From positions 12,121,440 through 12,185,439 of the forward strand of contig NC_135571.1 of NCBI RefSeq assembly GCF_964340395.1: a stretch of 64,000 bases of DNA. Direction: 5' to 3'. The stretch comes from Glandiceps talaboti. Taxonomy: Eukaryota; Hemichordata; Enteropneusta; Spengelidae. Position numbers and translations under genes: made by a program. The notes beneath the pieces were generated by a model, which ran no database searches, was not told the origin of the DNA, and was given only the letters and a program-made list of their open reading frames with translations. Below, one piece after another: positions 13,661 through 28,100 of the stretch. Position 1 is the first letter of the stretch; every line of letters begins with the position of its first letter.

Positions 13661-14740
13661 TACTTGTGGCAGCATTTCAAACTATGAAATCGTTACTTTC
13701 ATATGCATCTTTGACATTTCCATGTAAACAGTGAGTGCAAAACTTCGCATTTTCATTTGATAGAAGCATCGGCAGTGAAAACAAGACCTAGATGTGTGCA
13801 GACCTAACGACTTACCCTCTTTTCTGTTTCAAGTGCCCTCGACGTAGACCTATCTTCATGTCTGTCTGATTTCTGTAGTGCTTTTTCTAGCTGAACTTTT
13901 GTGTCTTCTAATTCCAGCTGTGTTTCTCTTAACTTATCTTTCACTTTTTCAACTTCTTCTTTCTCTGATTCAAAAAGCTGTCCATAAAAAAATAAAAGTT
14001 TGGTATTTATTTTTTTGTTTTTTCATCATGAAACCATGTCACTTGACATAGATCCTGAAACAGGATCAATAGTACTTACTATATTTCTTCCATGTTTAAA
14101 ACTTCAGATTTTTTTTTGGCCTAATAAAAAAAATGTGTCGTTCCAATAAAGCTCAATTTCAGCATAGGTGGGGGTAGGTAGATTTATTTTTATTATATTT
14201 TTTCATGTGTGAGTGTCTAGTTCAGATTTTCCATTGTTTTCCACATGGTCTCTGTGTTGTTTATTTCTTCCTATCGGATGTAAGCCATTACAGATTGGAA
14301 GAACAGTTTTATTTTGTCTTTTTCAGTCGATGTCAGTTTCTGCATCCACTATTTCTTGTGAGATTTCACAATTTCATTATTTTGCTTCTTGTATACTTAA
14401 AAAAAAGTTTAGGGTCGGCAGTGAAAAGCTAGGTGGGGTCGGGTAACCAGAACCAAACAATTATTTTTTTTTGAGGCCTTAGATTTTAGGGAACAAATCA
14501 AATAATTCTATTACCTTTTTACAATTTGAACAAGGAACACCAATAATTCTTTCATCTTTCTTCTCTTTCTCCCTGTCATCTATTGAACTAGTACTATGAG
14601 GTCTTGCTTGATATGAGGAGCCGTATCTATGGAAACAAAAAACAATCTTCATCTTCATCTTCACCATCTTCATCCCGATCACTCCATCATCATCACCCCA
14701 TCACCATCATCATCATCACCATCATCACCATCATCACCCC

Positions 14741-14772
<32 letters not shown>

Positions 14773-15660
14773 CCCCCCATCATCATCATCATCATCACCA
14801 TCACCATCATCACCCCATCATCATCATCACCACCACCACCACCACCATCATCATCATCACCACCACCACCACCACCACCACCATCATAATGACCACCATA
14901 ATGACCACCACCACCCATCACCATCGCCCACCAACACCACCACCACCATCACCACCACCACCACCACCACCACCATCACCACCACCACCACCACCACCAC
15001 CACCATCACCACCACCACCACCACCACCACCACCACCATCACCACCACCACCACCACCACCATCATGATCATCACCCTCAACATTAACACTCTCATCATC
15101 TTCAAAACGTCACAATATATTTAAAAGATTTTAAATCTCTCAAACCCATCAAGTAATAACTACCAAGACATTACCCAAACCAAAATTATCATTGTAAACC
15201 TACCTTGATCCAGATCCACTAAATCTATTAGTAGTATACCGGTCTGCTATTCTCTGAAAATAAACACAAAGATAGGTGGTTAATTGTCATCTGATTTATA
15301 GACCACCTATGTTACTCATTTATCATTATCAGAGGAGACCCATAGTTGCTGATATGAAGTGACAAGACCCCCTTTGATGAAAGAAGAGTATCATTATGAG
15401 ACCTCCTTAGTTGCTGGTTTATAGTGATGAGACCCCTTAGGTTTTCCATTATCCCCTTTCATGAAAGGAGATGATTGATGAGACCCCTTAGCTGCTGTTA
15501 GAGTGATTGTTCTTCATTCCTGATTTGCAGTAATGTGACTCCTTAGGTTTGGCATTTAAACTCATTACACATTCACATTGAATTTCAAGTGGATATGTTA
15601 TTTTCATGAATATATTTTCTCTCTGGTTTACCAGTTCAGAGTTTAATAAACAGTACTCCA

Positions 15661-15710
<50 letters not shown>

Positions 15711-18700
15711 GTCATGGTTACCCCAAAGTAGAAGTTCAAGGTCATACCCAGTACATTGCCACCCAGTAAGACATACACTGGGTCATCTCTACCACATAAA
15801 ATTTAAGTACTTTGAAAGTTACTGCCTTGTAAATCACCAGTGAGTCAGACCATCCAACTAAATCCTACAGGGTCATTAATGTAAACATATCAGTAAATCA
15901 TGGCAGGGATTCAAGCCTGCACTTGTCAATCATCACCTCTACAAAAACAATTCTTAAAGATCTCACTGACATGTATCAAGTCCTTGGTATTTCTAAGTAC
16001 TGGTAATTTATATATGGCCCATGGGATGATCACAAGTTAGACATGAATAGAATGCACATAATGTCAAATATTTATTCCTTCTTTGGCATATACACACAAA
16101 TACCATTTTCCCTCTGAACAAGGTAACAGGGGTACTGAGCCCTCTTGTAATTTCTGTGTTCTCTCTGAACAAGGTAACAGGGATACTGAGCCCTCTTGTA
16201 ATTTCTGTATTCTCTCTGAACAAGGTAACAGGGATACTGAGCCCTCTTGTAATTTCTGTGTTCTCTCTGAACAAGGTAACAGGGGTACTGCGCCCGCTTG
16301 TAATTTCTGTGTTCTCTCTCAACAAGGTAGCAGGGACACTGGGCCCTCTTGTAATTTCTGTGTTCTCTCTGAACAAGGTAACAGGCGTACTGAGCCCTCC
16401 TCTAATTTCTGTGTTTTCTCTGAACAAGGTAACAGGGACACTGAGCTCTCTTGTAATTTCTGTGTTCTCTCTGAACAAGGTAACAGGGGTACTGAGCCGT
16501 CTTGTAATTTCTGTGTTCTCTCTGAACAAGGTAACAGGGGTACTGCGCCCTCTTGTAATTTCTGTGTTCTCTTCATTGTGAACAGTATTAAATCACATGT
16601 GTGTAATAAATGTATTTGTATAGCTGCACACATAATATGCTACAATAAATCTACAAGTAATCAAATTGATTTTTGGGTCCGCACCCAAAAACCCGATCCC
16701 AAATGCAATCAGGATTTCAACTTGTTACTTACTCTACTACTTATGGGTACAATCGACCTCTAAGTAACATTGCTATTTTAACAATTTGCCGTGTTGATTG
16801 TCTGATCGACAAAATGATACTCAAGTTACAGTTAATGAAGGTTTAAGATATGAAACCAAGACTGTCAAGATGGTATCAAGATGGTATCAAGTTAATCATC
16901 AAACTCTAGGAACTATTATTAGTTTTTAAATGTCAGAAGACAACACAGCAACTGACATGTTTAACAAAACTGTGTCCAAAGTTGCCATGGTGTTGATATA
17001 ATAACAAGATGATATGAATGATACCATGGTAACAAAATGTTGAGGTCAAAGGTCATTGTGATGAGCTTAATACCATAATTACTAAGGTCAAGGGATTGCT
17101 AAGGTCAAAGGTCAATGCACTTGATACTGTGACATTGCTAAGGTCAAAAAATTAGGTCAAAGGACATTGTGATAAGCATGCCCACTGCCAAGGCCATCTT
17201 GCCTAGAGGCTATCCACTGGATTGGAATCTGATGATTTCTTTAAAGGCCAGGGTTTCGATCCCAGGTTCTCACATTAGTGTTATCTTATCAGCGCAGACT
17301 TAAAGGCCAGGGTTTCAATCCCAGGTTCTCACATTAGCACTATCATATCAACGCAGACTTAAAGGCCAGGGTTTCAATCCCAGGTTCTCACATTAGTGTT
17401 ATCTTATCAGCGGAGACTTAAAGGCCAGGATTTCAATCCAAGGTTCTCACATTAGTGTTATCTTATCAGTGGAGACTTAAAGGCCAGGGTTTCAATCCCA
17501 GGTTCTCACATTAGTGTTATCTTATCAGTGGCGACTTAAAGACCAGGGTTTCAATCCCAGGTTCTCACATTAGTGTTATCTTATCAGTGGAGACTTAAAG
17601 GCCAGGGTTTCAATCCCAGGTTCTCACATTAGCGTTATCATATCAGCACAGACTTAAAGACCAGGGTGTCAATCCCAGGTTCTCACATTAGTGTTATCTT
17701 ATCAGTGTAGACTTAAAGGCCAGGGTTTCAATCCAAGGTTCTCACATTAGTGTTATCATATCAGCGCAGACTTAAAGGCCAGGGTTTCAATCCCAGGTTT
17801 TCACATTAGCGTTATCATATCAGCGCAGACTTAAAGGCCAGGGTTTCAATCCCAGGTTCTCACATTAGCGTCATCATATCAGCGCAGACTTATAGGCCAG
17901 GGTTTCAATCCCAGGTTCTCACATTAGTGTTATCTTATCAGTGGAGACTTAAAGGCCAGGGTTTCAATCCCAGAATCTCACATTAGTGTTTTCTTATCAA
18001 TAAAGCCATAAGGAATACACAAGAATATTCTTTTTGTTCTGGATCAACTTGTTCTAAAGCTTTGCCGGATGACTATTTTGCACCCCTACATTTTATATAG
18101 TTTTTCAGTTTGGCCTTTAATTAAAACAGGATCTCAAGATCCAAACCCAATGATGGCATTTCGATTAAGGTCATCGTGTCCTAGGAATGAAATTCTACAC
18201 CAAATCAGTTTCTACAGTTAAAGTACGAATGACATACATACATACATTCCATCATGTAATGTGTTATGACCAACTTGTACCATAAATATACAACATTTGA
18301 TAGTCTAATGAATCATATCAATATCTCTACCCTTTCATTCCTATCATATCAAGTCAACAGATGCATAGAAAAGAACAAGTTGAAGGTCAAAGGTCACAGG
18401 TCAATTTTTAAAAGCCACAGGTCACATTAAAGAGCTGACAAATGTACTAAAATTTTTACGATAGACATTTCAACAGCTACCCAAGACTGTGACCATCCTA
18501 AAAGTTTATATCACTCATTGTCGCAAACCACGGCCTGTTTTACGGCAACGTTCTTAACGAGCCTCCCACAGGAATAATAACTCTGGCTGGCGAGAATGAT
18601 ATCACTGTACATGTATGTTTTGTTAGTCAAAGTTGTGTTTTTATAAAACTCTACCCTATGAACATTTGAAGGTCATTGTTCACATCCAAAAATCAAAATG

Positions 18701-21700
18701 CGACAAATGTTTTTGGAGGCCAGGTTTGATTTCACCTTACTTCAAATTCTGTTTTTCTACTGATGTTGAAATAGATTTTTGCTACGTTGCCTATATTTGA
18801 CAGTCTTTGCTACACTGCCTATATTTGACAGTCTTTGCTACACTGCCTATATATGACAGTCTTCAAAAAACGTTTCCATTCATAGCTACAACATACCTAG
18901 TGCATGAGTCAGCCACTGCCAAGAACCGACATATATGTATGCATAGAAATATAATATTCACCCTTTCACTGCAATGTAACGAGTATGAAGTTAGCACTGG
19001 ATATGGATACAGATTATTGAAACACTCATTTAAATATGTATCCATATCTGGTGCTAGAATAGCTGATTACCAGTACTGGATTCCAATGATTCCTGAGACT
19101 GGATGATCAGACAGAATTTTCAAATAAAACTTGGCCTTTGTGGCCTAAGAATCTAGCTGTCCACAGATAAATGCATGCAACAAGTCTTAATAAAGTTGGA
19201 CATCTTTGGAACGATCATGTCTGGTGCTGGAAAGCTGATTGCCAGCACCAGATATGGATATGTATTTAAATGAGTGTTTTTGGTGCTAACTTCACACTTG
19301 TCGGCGGTGTACTGAATGGCTATGTGATCGTTGGTATACTGAATGGCTATCTGACCCCCTAACACTGCTATGTACTGAATGGTTAGTAGAAAAGCTACCA
19401 TAACCTTTATCTAAGGAATTGAAAATAATGGAAAATGAAAATTGGATTGAGTATCATATCTGAAATTGATAGGGCGATGGGTGAAAGGTCAGAGGTTAGG
19501 TCAACCTTTGGGCAAGAGAATTGTTAAACATGTCGGGCCAGTCAAAGGTTATCAAGATCTACACTGTGATGAATTAGCTAACACATAACTACATGACAAC
19601 AGTGAATGGGACTACTTTATGCTTGTCATCTATACAATGATAAGAACTGCAATGAGGTGGTGGTGATATGGGGGAGGGGGGGGGGGGGCTAACAGGTAAC
19701 CACATGAAATGGTCCTCTCATTCTTGAAAAGTATGATGTGAACAAGTAGCCTCATGACTGGCTGTAAATGTAATATGAATGAAAGGAAAATGTACATGTA
19801 GCCTTGTGATTGGCTGTTTAAGAATGAAGTGAAATGTTCCCTTTTGATTGGCTGTTATATGTATGAAGTGAAATTGTCCCTTGTGATTGGCTGTTATATG
19901 GATAAAGTGAAAATGTAGCCTGTGATTGGCTGTTTAGGAGTGGAGCGGAATGTTCCCTTGTGATTGGCTGTAATGTGCAAAAGGTGAAGAAGTACCCTTG
20001 TGATTGGCTGTTATATGAATAAAGTGAAAATAGAGCCATTTGATTGGCTGTTATATGTATGAAATGAAATGGTCCCTTGTGATTGGCTGAAATGTGCAGA
20101 GTGAAGATTCAAAGTAGCCTTGTGATTGGCTGTTATATGAATAAAATGAACAATTACTCAAGAATCATGAAATACAGAAGAATTCCTTTATTTGCAGTAC
20201 AGTACAGAAAAGCTTTATTTCAAAGACAGAAATACACAAAGATAAAGAATGGTAAGATGAAAGCAAAGGTGACATACAGACAGAGACTGAAAGAAGTGTG
20301 ACATTGATAGTATTTGAATGATACGATCAAATCTCTGTGTCTATCACTTGAAAATATCAAAAACGTTTAAATAATCCAAATTTGATTCTAATTTTTAGAG
20401 TAAAGATATATCATTGGAAATTTGATGGATTTTTAATATCAAACTGAAATTGGAGTCAGTATATACAAGCATCTATCACTTGAAAATGTCAAAAATTTTC
20501 AAATAAACTAACTGTGACTCTATTTTTTAGAGTAAATATAACTTGAAAATTTGATAGATTTTAGCAAACTGTTTCAATTTTTGTTTTATTATAATGTTCA
20601 AAAACAGAGATTGAGTTGAAATAAATTCCTATATAAAGGAAAGGATACACCTAAAGAACAAATTTGTTTGAAAATCAAAAGTTCGATATGTGAACACTTG
20701 TTCTTGGTGTTTTTGAAATAATTGAAATTACATCGTTCATCATCTTGTTTCCATGGAAACAATTAACCAATGTGGTCATGAGTTTGTAGTGTCTTGCAGC
20801 CATTTTGAAGTATATTAACATGAAACTTGTCATCATTTTGTTGTCTTTTTAATTTAACTTTAACTGAGACTCTGTTGAGTTTTCTTGAGTGAAGTACCAG
20901 TCAAAGTTTATGGCTTACTTCTGAGGTACTAACTGCAGTAAGTTGCAGTATTTTTTTTTCGTGGGCAAGAAATTCCAGAGATGAAAAAGAAATGAAAGTG
21001 TTGATAGGGTGATATTAGTTAAGGTATGTGAGTTACATGCATATGAGAAGTCCATACATATTTCACACACTAGTAAGACTCTTTGAACACCATGCACTTG
21101 TAGGCTATGTAATCTATATCTGTTACTGACCTCAAAGTCAGACAACTTTTTAAACTTCAGTTTTACAAATTATGTAAAAAAAAATTCACTTTTCAAAAAA
21201 TATTTTCACCATTAATTGATAAACAAGTATAAATGTTATCCTTTTGATTCAAAATAAACTTATTACAAATATAACAATCTGTCAACATTTAATTTTGATA
21301 ATTTTTTAAACAAAATTATTTGTCTACTTTTAAAATAATTTGTTAGAGAGAATTTTTCATTAAGCTAAAATTTTTGAAGGGAAAGTAATTTGCAAACCTA
21401 CAAGTTACTCCTGAAAGAAAATAATTTATCACCCAATAATTTTTGGAGGAAAATAATGTCAACCGATAATTTGGGAGAGATAATTTTTTAACCTAAAAAT
21501 TTTGAGGGAAATATTGAGTATGAATTGAAAGGAATTTTGACTATAGTGGGAACTTAGAAAAAAAATTTACAAAGAAAAGCTGAGATTTCAGCGACAAAAA
21601 AAAAGCTTGGTAGTGAAGAGGTTACAATCTTTACATGGAAGTGACTGAATGACTGGCATGGCCTTGTAAGTGTTTGCCGATAGTCTGTACAGACACACTT

Positions 21701-22022
21701 GAGGTTTACAATGTCAACAACTTGACAAAAGTAACACTAGTGGTATTGAGGTAGTTTAAGCAAAACTGTCAACAATGTTAGAAATACACACATCTAGTGT
21801 GAAGGCTGTCAAACTATTCACATCAAAGTGATTTAACAGATTAAGAGTCCAAGACAAACATGGCGTGTACACCGCAAACTTTACATAGTACAACTTCAAC
21901 ACAACAGTTATACACAGATATAGGAAACTAAAACACTACCACATGACAACAAAAACTGGTATTGTTTGCAGCAGAGGTTTTTTGCAAATGTAATTTTTAC
22001 ACACACACACATACACAAGTGT

Positions 22023-22057
<35 letters not shown>

Positions 22058-22098
22058 CATACATATATACACATACACACATGCACACACACACACAA

Positions 22099-22132
<34 letters not shown>

Positions 22133-25100
22133 TGTCTCAACTGTCTAAATATTCTAACTAGCAAACATCCCAAATTTCAAATAAATGCTGTTTTTTATAC
22201 TCTGTTTTACATCTCTATTTTTGAACTCAAATTCTGTATTTATCATATTTCAGCATGAAGATTTACTTGTACCTACAGTTGGACCAATGTTTGTTTTAAT
22301 TACAAACTGATCAAACTAACTATTATGACAATGATGTATTTCATAGTATGTATTGACACACAGAGCGACAGACAGACAGACAGACACACAGACAGGGCTG
22401 TTTTTTGTACTATTTGTAGAGTAGACCACTTATGATGTATACAAAGACTGCTTTCTTGTACACCTATGTCACACCGAGTATCTTTTAGCTAAGGTTGGAA
22501 TGTAGATAACATATCCCAGAATTCACAATGATTTTTACTGGGGTTCTCGACCAAAGTTATGATGTAAAATACATAAAATCTCTTGTGCTAGTTAATCTTC
22601 TCTGTTTATAACTGGTTATTAAAGTTTAGGTGAAAGTTAAAACTCTAACAGAGGAACAATATAAATTTCACCAGATTTTACCCTCTCTGTTACCATGGTT
22701 ATAAAACTTTAGCAAAAACATTGAATAAACACTACATACTCCGTACACTGTAGGAAACTGTGTCAGGTTTTAACCAGTTGCCTCATTATGTTTATACTAA
22801 TGTTTTAAAACGCTGAATATATAGTAAATTGTATAAATTTTACCAGCTTTCACTACTCTCTATTACCAGGGTTCAAAAACCTCAGTTAAACCACTGCATG
22901 CTTCAGTAAACTGCATAATTCCTGACACCCCCCCCCCCCCACCAATTAGGGTCAAAGGTTATCTGATGATAGCGGAAACACTGACTGTATAGGAAAACAC
23001 ATCAATCTTACTGACCCCCACCCCTCTTCGTTACCATGGTTCGAAAATATGTGAGAGAACACTTACTGCATTTGAAATTGTAAATTTTACCAGATTTCTG
23101 CCTCTCTGTTATATCAGGGTCAGGGTTCTCCACAATTTAGAAAAATACAGGGGCGCCCTAATTTGCATATTTATTTGCATATCATTAGCATATTTCCAGA
23201 TCATAATATTAGGAAGTGAAAAAAGTTTCCAAAATCAAAAACTCCTATTTTATTCATTCAGCAAACTAAAATGTACTGAAATGTATTGTAATCACCAATT
23301 TCCAAACCTTTCACATAATTCACAATGTAAAAATTTCAGGAAGGAGGTTGACAGTTACACAAACGATGTTATAGTAATGTTGGCAAGCATGTTTTACACA
23401 CAGGCAGGAGTGACAACACATGGCATTGTTGATGTACATGTATGCACCTCTAGGCTAGCTATCACTTAGTTTTGAGTTGTTGGTTTCACCTTGTAAATGT
23501 GCATGTCATTCATAAAAATTAATTGAAAACAATTCATTTTCCTTTATTTCTCTAAAATTTGATATCCTTTTAATTTTCATGAATGGAAAATGATTTTTCA
23601 TCCAAATTTGCCGGAAATACGTACATTTTTAATGTGACGAATTTGGGCTAAGAATAACCGAATACGTTCAGTGCAAATGTACAGTAACAAACATGGCTGC
23701 CACTTCGGAGCTACCTCGTGGTACTACGATCGCGATTCACATCCAAACGTGATCATTTAGGACATAAATTTTACCATGGAACCGTACCGGAGTAGTTATT
23801 TCTAAAGAACATGTATAAATTTTAGGATTTTGTTCGTATTTATCGATACAATACGAAAATTGCCGTGACATCGTACATCGTATGCGTACTGTATTACGTA
23901 TACGGGAAGGCTTGGAAATTACCGGCTTGATATACCCGGCCATAGAAACTACCAACGTACCGTCTTCTACTTTACGACGGTACTACATTTACTGTTTTTG
24001 TTTCGGCTACCATTGTTATAATCAAGGCGATAAATAAGTTCATAAATGATGATAGACGCAGTGTCGCTGTTTACTTCCTTCATTAACGGCATTGAATAGA
24101 ATCTCTTGAAGACGTTCACACCAAAACAAAGGGGCGCTGAACGCAAACAGAGGGGCGGTTCTGTAAACAGAGGGGCGGTCCATGAAAACAGAGGGGCGGT
24201 GCGCCCCTCAAAAACCCCTCGTGGAGAACACTGAGGGTTCTAAAATCTGTGCGAGAACACTGGCTGTATAGCAAACTCAGTAAATTTTACCAGATCCCCC
24301 CCCCCCCACCAGTTTCCTAAACTCTGCCCAAGAACACTGACTGCATCGCAAACAACATAAATTTTACCAGATTTCCCTTCTCTGATACCAGGGTTCAAAA
24401 ATCTGTGTGGAATACCGACTGCATAGGAATCTATGGAAATTTTACCAGAATCACCCCCACCCCACTCCCTACCTTGGTTCAAAAACCTTACTGAAAACAC
24501 AATGTACAAGAAGCTATAGTTTCCTTTCTTAATACTAGTACAAGGATTATAAATTCTTAGGCAAATTTAGTGTGAATATCTTTGTAGAACTTTTTGTTAG
24601 TGACAGTGTATTTCAAGACAACATTGTCTGTAAACAAACCATGGTATGTGAAAATAACACTGACAATACATATTATGTCTTTACAAAGAACCTGGTAATT
24701 ACAGATTGAGAGCTAACTAACACATTGTTGAATACTAAGAGAACAAAACATGCCATTGTATGCGCATACAATCTAAATGAATTTGAGAGTTGTTTAGTAA
24801 AGTTATAATCTCATGGCTATCCATTGGGTTTGAATCTGAAGATCTCTTTACCCCATAGTCTAGAGGCTATCCATTGGGTTTGAATCTGAAGATCTCTTTA
24901 CCCCACAGTCTGGAGGCTATCCGTTGGGTTTGAATCTGAAGATCTCTTTACCCCATAGTCTAGAGGCTATCCATTGGGTTTGAATCTGAAGATCTCTTTA
25001 CCCCACAGTCTAGAGGCTATCCATTGGGTTTGAATCTGGAGATCTCTTTACCCCACAGTCTAGAGACTATCGGTTGGGTTTGAATCTGAAGATCTCTTTA

Positions 25101-28100
25101 CCCCATAGTCTAGAGGCTATCCATTTGGTTTGAATCTGAAGATACTTGGGAATGTTCGTCTGGGGGTAGGGGGTTTTGTCCTAAACAAACGATGACCTTG
25201 TGTGACATTTTGCAAATCGTCCCTTACATCACTCAGTGAATCTACAAGCTAGCCTTAATATTACAAAATGAACGAAGGTCCCAGGTCAAATACTGAAAGC
25301 TGAGAGACTTCATGTAACTACATAGAACACAGGTCAAAGGTCAACTCATTTAACCTTTTGACTTTCAGGTGTGCCTTTCATATGCTAATTTAAGGTCAAA
25401 TGTCAAACATCAATACTTGTGTTATACATGACGACAACTGTCCACGTTGCTTGTTTTTAATCATTGTTTTAACCTGATTATTTCACATGATGTAGACAAT
25501 ATAAGAATAATTAATATTCATATTTTTTTTGGTTCTTGTACACATTCACAATAGAATGCACCTTGCGGACCACTTTCCCTGAAAATCAAATTTCTTCAAT
25601 TCTCACCAAACTTTGAAATTCAAGGCTTGTTCCTGGTCCTTTTGGAAACAGTAAAAGAAATTTGGATGTTCATCGTTTTGTTTTCAAGAAAATCGTAAAT
25701 TTTTAAATTCCCACAGTATTTGGATGCCACACTTAAAATGTTAAAATGATTAAATTTTGATATCATTTTGATTTCTACAATTCATAACAAAATTTTAGTT
25801 TGGATGATAATTCAACGCTTTCAAAAATTTTATTTGAATTGTGTGATTTGCCTACAGGAGTCGAAACTGACTTATAGTCACAGGACATACTAGGATACCA
25901 CTACACTAAAAAGTCACTCATCAACCGAAAGTACCACATAAAGTTACTGAACTTTGTGATTTTACAAAGCACAGGATATAGCCATCAACCACAACACTGA
26001 TGAAATAAAACGTAAACAGGAAAATGAACAAAAGAATTAAACGATTTTGTGTGGATCGCCATTCAATGTTTTATCCGATAAAAGATATGGCCTTCCAGTT
26101 TGTAAATAGAATACTAACTATCAATGATAATAAAAAGAACTTAGCCTCCTTGAAATCACAATTGGACATTTTCCCCATTCCTCTATAACTACTGTTATAA
26201 CATGTACAGCACATGTACAACAACTGTTTCACCTTTTCAGTGACCGACAATTTCTTGTCATGATTGTTTGAACAAAATTATGAATTTTTCATAACTTTTT
26301 GTCAGATTACAAATTCATTCTACACTGGAATCATAGAAATATTTGTCATTCATGAACTGGCATCAAAATTTTCATTTCAAAATAAAATTTAAAATATATA
26401 AAATTTCAATTTTTTTGTTACTTTTTTGTCAGATTTCAAATTCATTCTAGACTAGAATTGTAGAAATACTTGTCATAAATGAATTGGCAGCAAAATTTTC
26501 ATCTAAAATTCTACAATTGCAAAATGTATCAAATTTGTTGTTTTCTGTGACATTTTGTTAGATTTCACACTAATTTTGAACTAGAAGTAGGGAAATTATT
26601 GTTATAAAGGAACTGGCATCAAAATCTTGGGTTAAAAATTATCAAATTAAAATGTACAAAATTTATTTCTTTAATGTCACTTTTTCTCGGATGTCAATTC
26701 ATTTTAGGTTTGTATCCTAAAAAATAATGTAATGAATCAATAAGTAAAATAATATTGATCTAAAAAGGACAACAGCAGTGAAAATTATTGAACATGAACA
26801 AATTTTTATAAAAATTCCTAAAAGTAGCATTTGTATATTCTAACCCAGTCCACTGGGTATTTGATTAAAATACAAACTTGGCAACCTAAACAACTTTTCA
26901 AGTATTCGGAGCATTCTAATTAAATATAGCATAGGTATTGTTCAGACAGTAGCAGCATGTCAAGTCTGCGATTCTAGTGGACGTGTTCTACATTATAACG
27001 ACAGATCATGTGTGTTGGAATGAGTATAATTTGTAGGCATGGTTGACAAATGTTGGAAGAGTACGGGGTGAAACACCAGAAAGTACATGCAGAGTTGATT
27101 TCTACAGCACTGGTTGAAATACCGGAATACATGCACAGTTGATTTCTCTACACTATTTGAACAGCACCGGTTGAAATACCAGAAAGTACATGCAGAGTTG
27201 ATACTATCCATGCTATTTGAATTCTTTCCAAGGTTTCAAGGCAGGCAATGAGATCAATACAAGAGCAGTGAACTGTCCACTCTTTGTGAACTGAAGACCA
27301 CAAGATCAAAATAATATGGACATAAATTTAAAGCCACTGAAATATTGCATGAATACCTCACTCAAATGGATGCAAAAGTACTGTGGTCAGCCAAGTATTT
27401 ATAATAATTGGCTACAATGAACCCCAAATTACAGAAAAATGAACCCCAGACCAGGACCACTTGAAACTGGACCTTCAGACCACTACAAACTAAAACCTGA
27501 GACCACTACTATTGAACACTGAGACTACTACAAACTGAACCCTGAGACCACTACAAACAGAACTCCGATACCATTACAAACTGAACCGAGACTGCTACAA
27601 AACAGACCATGAGACCACACAAATTAGCCCTTGTGACCACTACAAATTGGACCTGATACAGACCACAAAAATTAGCCCTTGTGACCACGACGAATTGGAC
27701 CCGATACCACTACAAACTGAATGCCAAGACTACAAAACAGTTACTGAGACCACACAAATTAGCCCTTGTAACACTACAAATTGGACCTGATACAGACCAC
27801 AAAAATTAGCCCTTGTGACCACTACAAATTGGACCCGATACCACTACAAACTGAATGCTAAGACTACAAAACAGATACTGAGACCACACAAATTAGCCCT
27901 TGTAACACTACAAATTGGACCTGATACAGACCACAAAAATTAGCCCTTGTGACCACTAAAAATTGGACCCGATACCACTACAAACTGAATGCCAAGACTA
28001 CAAAATGGACCATGTGACCACTACAAAACAGATACTGAGACCACTACCAATTGAACCAACCACTACCAAATGAGTTACACTACACAGTAGGCAGTCATTT

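Noticed and set aside
14604-15105. Long poly-His/Pro/Ser and poly-Gly/Asp/Val frames on both strands
   Set aside because: They come from the intronic ATC/ACC array.
16008-16763. Frames of 104 to 226 residues with 17-residue repeats on both strands
   Set aside because: The 51-bp minisatellite keeps all unit frames open. No start context, splice sites or family similarity.
17240-17995. Cluster of tRNA genes, because of repeated GGTTTCAATCCC
   Set aside because: No acceptor or anticodon stems. Only the B-box-like segment repeats, as part of a SINE.
24803-25142. CRISPR-like array with regular 50-bp spacing
   Set aside because: The units are repeated in full with no unique spacers, and the context is an animal intron.
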